This document shows, piece by piece, positions 12,745-23,300 of a stretch of DNA of 64,000 nt. The stretch comes from Cytospora piceicola. Its lineage: Eukaryota; Ascomycota; Sordariomycetes; Diaporthales; Cytosporaceae. The first letter of the stretch is position 1. The number at the start of each line of letters is the position of its first letter. Under the pieces are notes generated by a model. It was not told the DNA's origin, ran no database searches, and saw only the letters and a program-made list of their open reading frames with translations. The DNA is taken from assembly GCA_023375675.1 (NCBI GenBank), contig JALQBC010000029.1, forward strand, positions 186,001 to 250,000, written 5' to 3'. Both the position numbers and the translations under genes were made by a program.

Positions 12745-14720
12745 CTATTTCTCTTGATACAGGTTGAACATGTTGATATATTCGAAGGCGCTTGCCTTGA
12801 AATATCTCTCCTGAGTCGTATAGTTCACATACTACAAGGTCATCAGTACCCATATCATTTGCAACAGCCCCATCTTGGTGTCACAAAAAAAAAGCAAACA
12901 GACTGAACTCACCTGAATGCCAAAGCGGCACGAGAGACCATGGTCCCACTCAAAATTATCGAATATGGACCAAGCTGTTGTTCCCACCACGTGGACGCCC
13001 TCGGAGATCGCCATCAAGACCGACTGCAGGTAGTCTCTGTAGTACTTTGACCGGATAGGGTCGATAACGACCGACAGGATATCTGTATGCAAGTCCTCAG
13101 AAGGCTCCGGCAGCCCGAATTCTGAAATTACTATGCCTCCCTTCCGATGATCATCATCAGCATCATATGGAAGTTCTCTGAGCGTACATAGCCACTCACC
13201 ACGGGCTTGAACATATCCTGATATGCCCCGAGCATCGCTGCTACCCAGTCAGTCCCATAGGCCATCCAACTGGCACATGGATCAACAGCCGGCCCAGTAG
13301 GCCAGTAATCGGCTCCGGGGTATGTCGATACATCCTCGTAGCAGTGTGGGTATGCTGAGTGGGAGGTATTACTAAGACACGCCTGCAAGCCGCCGTCCTC
13401 CGGGGCCGTGACGAAGCCACCGACGCCGTAAGCATCGATCATGAAGATGTCACTTGTCCCATTGATCTGCGCCTTTTGCCTCGAAGTGAATGGCTGGAGG
13501 AACCCTGAAACGTACTCCCTGACGCTCTCTGGGTAGTCCCCGGTGAGGAATGTGGCTGTGGCCCACAAACCTTCGTTGAAGTCGTACGCTCTCTTGACCG
13601 CCGCGGCGGTATCCGCAGTGTCGTCGACTGGGATCTTGTATCCGCCATTATTCTTGAAAGAGATGCTGAGTGATGAGTTGACGCCCTTGCCAACATGATA
13701 TGCTGCGGAGTGCGCTAGTAGGGCATTCTGAGTACAAGTGTAGAACTGCTGGTCGGATGGGATGCTGGAGGTTGTACTGTCGTTGAAGTAGCCCCCTGGG
13801 AGCGGGTAGCGCTTACAAAACACTCCCGGCTCGTTTAACGTAACCCAATATTGGACCTTTCCGGACCATCGTGTGAACACTGTACGGGCGTACTCCGTAA
13901 AGTCGCTAATGATCTGCTCGTTCAGCCACCCACCGTATTCGAGTTGGAGGCTCAGTGGAAGATCCCAGTGGTACAAAGTCACTACCGGCAGGATCCCGTA
14001 TTGGAGACATGTGTCGATAACGTTGTCGTAGTGTTGAAAGCCTGCTTCATTGGATAATCCTGAACCGTAGGGCATGATCCGCGACCATGATATTGAGAAG
14101 GCATATGTGTTGATGCCGAGGGCAGCAATCCGCGCAATATCTGGTTTAGGTTAGCAACACAACTTTAGTCCTTGCCCTGATCTGGCAGCTGACCTTGCTT
14201 GTACTGGTAGTAGTGATTGTCCGCTATATCAGCGACCTCGTTGCTCTTTATATAACCAGGCACACGCGTGAGGACATCCCAGATACTTGGGCCTCGTCCC
14301 TCAGCCTTCACGGCCCCCTCAGTCTGAAACGCAGCGCCTGACACACCGCGCCAAAAGCTCTTTGGGAACCTCCAGCTCTCGTTCCTGACCTGTAGTGGGA
14401 CCTGGGCCCCTTCGGGAAAGGGGAGCTGCGGATAAAACAGCGGCGGTGGCGGGGTGAGGGACTCGGAAGGCACAGGGACCGGTTCGACAGTTGTGTTGAT
14501 CCGAAAGGTAATCACGTCACCAACATACTGGTCCCAAAGTTCTGAGGAACAAGTCAATCCTCTTGACAAACTCGTGTATAAAGAAGCAGTGATTTTCGTG
14601 CTGCATATTCGAGTCACACAGAAGGACTCACTCACCGTCTACGGATAAAGCAGCTGTATTCTTGGCGAGGCTGCCCATGGGGATGCCAGCTAAGGCCAAC
14701 AGCAAGATAATTCGCGCCAT
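12745..14720 (-). CDS. Secreted GH1 beta-glucosidase
   Basis: Glycoside hydrolase family 1 retaining beta-glucosidase, likely releasing glucose from cellobiose or plant beta-glucosides outside the cell. Five exons: 14720-14636, 14541-14194, 14140-13200, 13140-12913, 12831-12745; 562 residues. The chosen ATG gives a signal peptide (MARIILLLALAGIPMGSLA, cleavage near residue 19). An N-terminal Pro-rich linker (SLTPPPPLFYPQ) precedes the TIM barrel, which starts FPKSFWRGVSGAAFQTEGAV. Acid/base Glu248 lies in YWVTLNEPG; nucleophile Glu465 in GGIVISEFGLPEP, where most family members have TENG. The C terminus has the family's YVNYTTQERYFKASAFEY. The short 59-nt third intron ends right before the nucleophile motif; splicing to the AG two bases or so off would create a stop, which fixes the acceptor. 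Several N-x-S/T sites fit secretion. Confidence 0.92.
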
Positions 14721-15406
14721 CACGGCGTCAATGGTGCAATAGCCAGCCTGCATTATGGTATTTGCAAATGTGCGATTTTCCGCATCAGAACTTAGTTCCA
14801 ACTCTTTTTGTTGCGTTGTTATTGATTGAGCGGGGAAGCCCCGAGCAAGTGTACCGTTGCATTGTAGCCGTAGGAGCGAAACAAAGACCAATACCCGTTG
14901 GCATGTGGTACGGAACAGAACTTCTCCAAGAGGGCCTGCAGGATGTTATTGAATGCTGTACGTCGCTGAATGATTTCCTGATGTGAGAGGCCCGGTGTGA
15001 TCGAGGCGTGCCTATGCAAAAACAGAGGGCAGCCAGCACACGGTCTGAGCTGATCGCTGAAAATATGTCTTCGGTGCATAGATATCGTCGAGGAAAATTG
15101 ATCAACCACAAGGTGAGAGTGGTCGGCTAGTTCTGCCGTGACTATCACTCGCATTAACCACTCCCCCCTCCCTTTTTGTTTATAAGACCTGACGTGGCCT
15201 TGGACCTCGGGTATTCTCGATCGGATATGGTATTTGAAGGGTGCTGATCTGTGATGCTGGTTCCGCAGTGCCCAGTAACCAACAGGCAATGTTCGGTTCA
15301 CTGTCGCTGCTTGCTCGTTCTCGTTCTAAAAACGGCATGAACCGCATCATCCGATTGACGGGCCTTGTATCCTATCCCAGTCGTGAGGCCCATGGTGAGA
15401 ATATGT
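14721..15406. other. Intergenic, GH1 promoter
   Basis: About 690 bp upstream of the GH1 start and downstream of the oxygenase-like gene. An in-frame ATG at 14753 would add 11 residues before the signal peptide and is less likely the start. No other feature seen. Confidence 0.5.
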
Positions 15407-18400
15407 CTAATCCATCCACGTTAAGTCAATCACCTCCCCATAGGGTCTTGCTGGCCGCTTCGTACCAGCGACAGGGGCAACGGACTGTGGGGGACCAGGA
15501 GCTGTATGCCACTGCACGGTGGTCCCCGGACCTAGCGTTGTCGGGTCAGGAACAGTACCCGGGTGCTGAACGCTCTCTTTGCCAGAAGTGGGCGCCAGTG
15601 CTCTGATTGAGGGGATATGGGGAACCCAGGCGGGCACAGCAGGCGCGCAGCGGAGATGGCTCATGGTCGTGATTCTCTTGTAATGCGCATCACCCAGTAC
15701 GGCCAAGAGTTTCTCTTGACCAATTTGCTTCATCTCCTCCTGTGCATGGATGCAGCACTGGTCCCAGTGCTCCCTCTGAGGATTAGGGAGCGACATCTTG
15801 GTAATGAGCCGGACCTCAGCCGAATGCCCATCCACGTACGACCAGGTGCAGCCGAGTATGTTTTGAAACTGGGTCTCTAGGTGGTCGCTGTGTATTGATA
15901 CATAGAGATCTCTCTGGGTTAGGTCGACGAGGAAGTTATTTAACCTGACACAATCCGGGCACCTCCTTTGGCACAATACCGGTGGGCGATAGAGGCTGCC
16001 TTCGGACATCTGCGGTTGTTTGCCAACGACCTTGTCAACATAGGCGTCGAGAATACCACCGAATATACACTGGTATCGCGGAGTGGACAGTGGGATTAGA
16101 TGCGCTTCAAGGATGCCGGGGACCAACTTCAAAAACGGCAGCCATATGGATTCCATACGGTCGAGAGAGACACACCGGATTTGGGCCAGGATATTGAAGC
16201 CCAATTGCATAATGATGCCATCCGAATCTGTTCGAATTAGATCATCTAGAAATTTAGCAAGTTCTTCAGGCTGCACAGTACGCGCGTTTGCAACTTGAAG
16301 AGCACTGGTCTGGCCAACGCCATGGTTGTACCTCACCGACTTCGCAGGTCGCTCTTCAGAAGCGAGCGAGGCTACTGGTATGGCTTTGATGTTGACTTTC
16401 TCAACCAGGAGCTTGGACAGCCTCCTGAAAGTGTCGAGACCTTCCTGTCTGGGCACGGTACCAGCCAAAACATGTTTAGCGATGGCAGAGAGGGCAGATA
16501 GTGAGAGCGATACACCGTGACCAGTAGCTATGCCCTCGATAATTGGGACCAAACTATATCATTTGTTAGCAGTGGGTTTGGTGCACCTTGGTAAAGCATA
16601 CACTGCTGACGGCACCTCCACATAGCCATGTTGCAGTCTGGGACAAGGCTAGCGGGGGGGGGGGGGCGATCGATAGGGAAGGCCACTAACTTGGTATACA
16701 ATTCGTCGAATCCATGATAAGCCATGACCATGTCGACCAATGCTTCACCCTCTGGTCCAACCGCATGGCCTGTTTTGCAACCCTCTACGGACAATGCAAC
16801 CATCTCAAGGACCCAATTGCGGATTTCCTCGGCTGATTGTGACAAGTCTGAGGCAGAGGGTACAAGGCCGTTTAAGATCTTGAGGCGCTTGTCCAGCAAG
16901 AGCGTGGCTTGGCCGGGCTGAAACATTGACGACAAGCTTTTGCTGTTAGTCTGCGATCATTGAATATAGCCTTGTGTGAAATACCTCTGCTTGACCTCCT
17001 CGAACCTGACATGACCCCTCTGCAACATGTCCCGCAGCAATGTGAGGGTGCTTGAGGGTATGGGCCTGCGAACTTCGTTGACGAAGCTGTTGAAGAGCTG
17101 GGTATCGGCTGAAAGCGCAACACTCAATGCTTCCGACATAGCGTCACTGTTGCCACCTTCGTGCAACATATCTTCGAAGGCCACCCTGAAAATCGGAAGG
17201 GCGGCTGCTCTTGTATCTGGTTTACAGCACTTCTTGGCGAGGTATCTCAATAGTGGCCCAGTCGGTGGGCGGTCCATGCGCTTCGCCAGGAAAGCCATGG
17301 TGTGTTGACGTGGAACAATGATCGCGACCTACAGACAAGTCAGCCGGCATGCCGTCTAAGGAGAATTTCGCGGTGTTCTTACCGGCATACGATAACGGTA
17401 GTACGTCGTTACCTGATGCTCAGTCAGCCCATGCTGAGGAATAAACTTTGGAGGGGGGGGGGGGGGGTCCTCATGGAGTGGGGAGGATATATTATACTTC
17501 ATTCCCGTAATAGGTGTCCTCCTCCTCCACCTCCTCTTCTTCTTCACAGTCCGCCAAATCAAAGGCATCTTGACCTTGTAAGATGTGGTTCACACATTCG
17601 TCCTCATCAGAGAACGTGTACTCTGATATCAGTTGCCGACCTCGCAAGTTCACAAGGTTGCTCATGGAAATCGTGACTTCCTCGGACACAACCTCGCTCT
17701 TTGCCTCTTCATCATCCTCGTCTTCTTCGTCTTCCTCGCTATCATGATACCATGTTCGACTAAAGACCCGCTCTGATTTTTGGGTTTTTTCCAGCAAGGC
17801 GAGAAATATCTCCATTCCCAGCCCTGCTGCGACCTGGTCTAGAGCCCGTACTCGCACAAGGGCATCGCGGTTCAAGGTACCGAGTGACAGGGTAGACTCC
17901 GTGAAGTTGTCTCCCAGCATGTAGAACATATGGTCGTCTTTCTCGGGCTCGCCTTGTTCTGACCATTCCCGCAACACGCGTTGAAGCGACACAAACGCCT
18001 GCGACATTCCATTGGCCGAAGGCCGTTCTGTGCCTGGTGGATGGATGAGCTTATAAGTCAGGACCCATCGATAACCTGAAGTCACCGGAAGAACCTCGTA
18101 GGTCACGTCAGAATACCAGCAGGCGAAGAAGGACTGACTCCCTGAAGATTCGAAATTCTTCACGTGGGCCTGATGTCGGAGAACCAGCTCACCTCCTTCA
18201 TGCACCGAAGGCAGGCAAATGAGCAAGGTTCCGAGTGCGTCGGGTGTTTCGAGCGTGCTGCAAATAGTGTAAGTGAGAACGATCTTGCCTCGATCAGAGA
18301 AGGGACAGGCGGGATACGCACTCTGTGTGAGAGTTTAATTTTGCGCCTTTCTCATAGAGCAACATCTTGTGCAATCGAGAAGACACACCGGGCCCAAGTC

Positions 18401-18923
18401 CAAGCTGCTGGGCCGCCCATATCGTCGCCTTCTCGACCAATTTAGCCCAATGCGGGTTTGTGATATCGAAAAGATGCGGCTCTAGCTCACAAGTGTTATC
18501 GACGCTTGTATTATCCACTGTCTCGTCACAATCTCCCAGAGACGCATGACGTGCCCTCTGTTTGAGTCTCTGGGCTTGCACATCGTCGATGGGCAGTTCG
18601 ATGGGCCCAACACCCCTCACGAAGATGCCTGGATCTGGCACATGGATCCCTTTCGGGCCACCGCTGGCTGCGAACGAGCCGACTGAGTTGATGCCGTCAA
18701 TAGCTTCAAGCAAATCCGTCTTCAGATCTGTATAACTCGTCCCCGGCTCTAGATCACTGATGCCATCCGCGACGCCGTTCATGTTATCGGTACCGGTATA
18801 AGGACTTGGGCCACCATTGGCGGGAGCTGCTGGCTCCTGAGGACTGTGAGCCGCGTCGTTCATGACAGCTTCTTGCAGAAATCGGTCGGCTGCCAGAGCC
18901 TCTGTGTCGGCCTGTCTGGCCAT
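15407..18923 (-). CDS. Large Fe(II)/2-oxoglutarate-dependent oxygenase-like protein
   Basis: Fungal protein with a prolyl-4-hydroxylase-like fold at the N-terminal third; substrate unknown. Six exons: 18923-18322, 18257-17498, 17412-17383, 17328-16985, 16936-16616, 16553-15407; 1067 residues, all phases consistent. The oxygenase core runs about 170-280: RLHKMLLYEKGAKLNSHTD gives the H199-x-D201 iron pair (split by intron 1), then LICLPSVHEGGELVLRH and SDVTYEVLPVTSGYRWVLTY with the 2-oxoglutarate-binding Arg264. The second iron histidine, expected at the Y in SDVTYEV (residue 254), is tyrosine (codon TAC). An acidic, low-complexity stretch follows (about 370-455), then a helical C-terminal part of unknown nature and a Pro-rich tail. 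A run of 13 C in exon 5 may lie in an extra 42-nt intron (16690-16649, donor GTTAGT, acceptor CTAG), giving 1053 residues instead. Function is inferred from the fold only. Confidence 0.8.
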
Positions 18924-19902
18924 GATCAAGCATCCCAGTTTGTCTTTTGGTGGTTGGGTAGTCCCACCATGTCCAAGTCCGGCCTTATTTACTGTGTACA
19001 ACCGACGACGCGACTGACGCGAACGGGCCCAAAAGTACGAGAGTGGAGCAGCCGAGCGCGAAGGACCCCTGACCAGTCGACGTTGCGTACCGGTACTGCG
19101 CGTCTCTCGCTTGGTTGGCCGCTATAACAGGTCGTCCGGTACACTGCATCCGCCACGCCGAGCGGTAGGGCATATTGCAGTATGTTGATACATGGTAACA
19201 TTTGTCTTGCAATGTTTGTTGAGTGCGAGAAGGACAAACTCTTTGGCGTCCTTCCACTGCGTTTCACCAAGTATGAACAGGGGTTCCCAACCAAAGTTGC
19301 TAAGTATTCAGAAGTACTTCCTTCATGATTAGGTAATCACCAACCTTCATTGCGCAGAAGCATCTACAACAGCAATCGATCTCACAGTCACAACACCAAG
19401 CAGTCCCGATTACTAGTTTCTGGCCCGCCACCGCTGCAAGCCGTCGAACGGCCACTGTCAGACTTCCTAGATATAATTTACAGCGTAAAATCGACCCGAG
19501 AACCAGATTCACCTTCCACATCCTGGCGTGGAGCTTATAGTGGCCACACATATCGCTGGACTACCAGCATGGCACCCTTGTCCGGAGCGGCGAGCCCTCG
19601 CGATATGACGTCCTCACCAAGCACGTGAGAGTAGTCTGGTCTGGACCCCATAGCCTCACATGTTTTGAAGTTCTGGGATGGGAGGATTACGACATACTAA
19701 GAGAGATTGTACGACGGAAAGGTTCGAGGTGCTCTCCATATGGTCACCCAGTTCTTGCTGCATACCAATCATGTTTATCCAGGCCTTCCTCTCTATTTTG
19801 AAATCCTTGATATGGGCCATCCCGATTGTACATCAGATAACGCCGGACCGAATCAGACAGAAGATATATAAAAACGGACGAAACCAGTAGCCACCGTCCG
19901 CA
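18924..19902. other. Intergenic upstream of the oxygenase-like gene
   Basis: About 980 bp. The frame of the gene stays open upstream to a TTG at 19001 but has no earlier ATG, so the start at 18923 stands. No gene, repeat or RNA recognised. Confidence 0.5.
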
Positions 19903-20349
19903 TCATACATGAGGCTTATTCAACCCCAGCGGATTCGCAGGCGTGCTCATTCTCTTCCCCCTCGCACCACTCTTATCCTTGACCTGATTCCCGAAATCCC
20001 CTACCCGCCCGCCAGCCGCTCTCCCGCTCCCGTCCACAAATCGTCCCGCCGCGCCGACCTGCCTTCCAGCGTAGCCCGCATAGCCTTGCACCTGCTTCCC
20101 TACTCCTTTCCCTGCGTTTTGAACGTACGCCCCCGTCGTTTTCGACTTGTTGTCCACGGAGTTGCCCGCCGTCTTCCCGGAGCCGCTGAGGCTCCGCGCG
20201 ACACCGTCCACCCGGCGCCCTGCTACATACGCAGCATCCTGGATGGCCTTGCCGTTTGCGTTGACAACGTTCCCTGCCGTGTCTCCTACGTATCCTATGC
20301 CAGTGCGGACTGCTCGTTGAACGGATGGGAAAAGACCTTCGTTTGGCAT
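19903..20349 (-). CDS. Small Gly/Ala-rich basic protein, LEA-like
   Basis: 148 residues in one exon, starting MPNEGLFPSV at the first ATG of the frame. No catalytic domain. It is built of hydrophilic, Gly/Ala/Val-rich segments with a loose repeat of about 10-11 residues (GDTAGNVVNANGK, GKTAGNSVDNKSK, GRAAGGRVGDFGN), many Gln/Asn and Lys/Arg, and no signal or membrane segment. This is the composition of late-embryogenesis-abundant-like stress proteins of fungi, which protect macromolecules during drying or heat; that role is inferred from composition only. The opposite strand also has a long open frame (19909-20412), which I treat as a shadow because of its Arg/Pro-rich, irregular content. Stop TGA at 19903-19905. 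Confidence 0.65.
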   Translation of the reverse strand: MPNEGLFPSVQRAVRTGIGYVGDTAGNVVNANGKAIQDAAYVAGRRVDGVARSLSGSGKTAGNSVDNKSKTTGAYVQNAGKGVGKQVQGYAGYAGRQVGAAGRFVDGSGRAAGGRVGDFGNQVKDKSGARGKRMSTPANPLGLNKPHV

Positions 20350-23300
20350 CGCGATGGACCTGTTGAAGTGTTTGTGTGGGTGTGTTTGTGTTTGTGGGTA
20401 ATTTTGGTTTGATGAATACGTTTGTAGGGGAGATTGGTTTCTTCGTACACGGGTCGTTGGTTTCAATAGCCCGGAGGAAGTAATCTAGAATGTTATCCAT
20501 CATCGCCATCACTACCACTTATATGAATACATGGGGTCGGTGGCGAAAACCAAGGAGCTTCAAATATGACGTGCACCCTCCCGCTGTGCCAACCAGGTTC
20601 GCTGATGGCGTCAAGGCTCTCACCCAATCGTTGAATGGCCATGTGTAACGGCAACCCTGGAACCTCCCGGAGGTCTGTTCCAGTTGTACAAGTGGGAAAC
20701 AACGATAGAATTTGTAATTGTCTTGCGCACCTCAATGGGCTGGGTGTTATGGGCATATGGAATATGGTAAAATTGAAATGGTGAGAGAGAAACAAACGAC
20801 AAGAAGCGGTAGCAAAAGCTATTTTTGATATGTTTGCTGCTATCTTACCCTGTATTAGAACATACCGGTTCGTCTGTGATCCAATGACCGTGCGAAGTAC
20901 CAGACTGGCGAGCGCCAGTGATACGACTTAGGAGATATCTACCGCGGGATCTGGCCGTACCTCGTATCGAAGTTGACATTGTAGACTTGAGATAGGGGCT
21001 TGTAGCTTGCTTGTCTGTACCGGTATGCTTGTGGTTTGCGTGTAGTATGGGATGCAAGAGAGGGCATCAGGGCATCTGCCCCTTTCAAACGGGCATCTCA
21101 ACATGCATAGAACTGATATAGGCCAAGGGCCCGCATTGACGATGTAATCCATGGACATCCACAGGATGCAGGGGGATGCGTCGGGTTGTTTTCTGTCTCT
21201 GTTAGGGACCTCCATAATCAGAAACTGGTGATTCGCTTCCCTGTTTACATGAGCTCCGTAATGCCTCGAACGATGATAGACTAGACACCGCCCAGCCACT
21301 CGTCTTATAGCTTGCGTTTACGACCGATTTATCTACGTCGGCATAGTCCCGAAGCTGCCTAGATCTTTCTGTTTGCTCGGCCGAGTTTCGGCACGGGCCC
21401 CCCCTCTAGTGACATTGATGTTCCCACACCAAGTCTCTTTCAAGGTTCTTGTCCTCGATGCTCCAGTCTTCACGCAGGATGCATCCTCGAGCCGCAAATA
21501 TATTGTTGGACCCAAGCACTGTGGAAATTGGTATGTTGCCCCTGTGACTAGCACCATCACCCATTTCTGGTGGTGAGGAGTCGTGTGACGAATTACTCAA
21601 GACGCCTGTTCCATGGCCACAGACCAAAGGTGCCATCAATAGCAACGATAGCAGGCCTTACGACAGAACGAAGGCTGACACGCGCCACAGACCCAACTCA
21701 GAGATTGTGATTCCACTAAGATCCATGGGTCAACTCGGCACCGAGGCCTCTGCGAGCTAGAGCCAGCGGCAGGAAAGCTGAAACAATGGTTCTATGTAGT
21801 TCGTCTGATTTGCTTGTTCACGGAGGAAACCGTGGCAGGCTCCTGGAGCTTTCTGTTGTCTCATGGTCTCGTGGGTGATGGAAGGGCTGTGTCAGCCGCC
21901 GCCTGTGTGTATATTGCAAGGTTTCCGGGGAAAGGTGCCCAACTTCTCCAGAATCATGAGAAGAGAGCCCAGAGGGTACACGTACTCGTTGGAGGAAGCA
22001 CATAAGCTTGCGTGATGTCCCATACTCACACTATATTCAGACATGTATCTACCGCGGAAGGCCTATTGGCGAAACGCGGAGTCTTATCGAAGACGCTCCA
22101 TCGTTTTGACCTTGACCGCCGCTGGCATTGGTCTAGACAAAGGTATTCCCATGGGGTTGTGGTCACCGACTCTGGAGTCTGGGGTAGGGTAATCAGGGCA
22201 TCACGACCGTCATGCTTCTGTGGGCCAAGAGAAGGGTTCAAGGGCTTCGCGGTCTTCCTTATGTTAACAAGGTCTCTACTTGCCTCTCCTCATGAAACGT
22301 CACCTTCCTCCCAGCGCGGGAGGGCTTCATCCCTAAAGGGCAGCGTAGGCTCTGCTATGTTTCCTCGGGGAAGGACTTCGAAGGATATGCCGTTTCCTAG
22401 ACTCGAACTTTGCAGCAGAAAGAAATGTGCAGATATGCCCCTTTGGTCCAGGTGTAGGGCGTGTCTAGGGCTTTGCCCCGATGGAGTGTTACATATCCGA
22501 TGCCGCAAAATTGTCACGGCTGGTTATACTATGGTCGCCACTGGGTCAGAGGAAAACGGGAGACATCTTGGGGTCACGATCCATGGAATCAGAACGGTAC
22601 CCAATGCCACCTGAGACTGGCTGCGAGTCTGTTGGCATTTCACAGTGGTACTGATGGGTGCCCAAGCCGCATGCCCGGAAACTCATCACGGAGCTATAAC
22701 CGCGGGAAAATGCCTTCCGCCTAGCAATGTACAGCATGCGATGGCATGCAATGACGCCACAGGTTCCCTTGTTCCTTCATCGTCAGATGAACGTTGTAGG
22801 TCCTTGCGATGCTCCAATCGCAACAGATATATGTTCCTGAAGACAGGGAATGGGTATGACTAAGCTCTTGGAACCTTGGGAGATGCTGACCCCCAATCTC
22901 CATCATATATGCCTGCATAAAAGCTCTCCTCAACACTTGTCGCATGTGGCATCAGGGATGCGGACGAGACAGGTGTACCTCGATTTGACACTTGCGCTGT
23001 CCACTTGAGAATCAGCAGCTCATGGATACTAGGTCATTCTAGAGGTCACCTGAGGGCATTGCATTGGCCACTTGGCGTCTGGCACGCGCATGGTGTAATC
23101 GAACGTTCCCTGAGAGACGTGCGATGGAGAACAGCAGCCATAGCAGTCTCAGTTGCCAGAGCATTCGAAAGACGTGGTGGCTGCCCTGTATTCAAACAGT
23201 GCCCTTGCAATGAACTCTGGCTCTCATACCTGTCTTCTAGCTGTTCTCACATGAGTGAAAACTGGCGAGAGCACATAGTATCAATATGTGGCAACACATT

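Noticed and set aside
19909..20412. 167-codon plus-strand frame opposite the LEA-like gene
   Set aside because: Irregular Arg/Pro-rich content, while the minus strand shows ordered repeats; treated as shadow.
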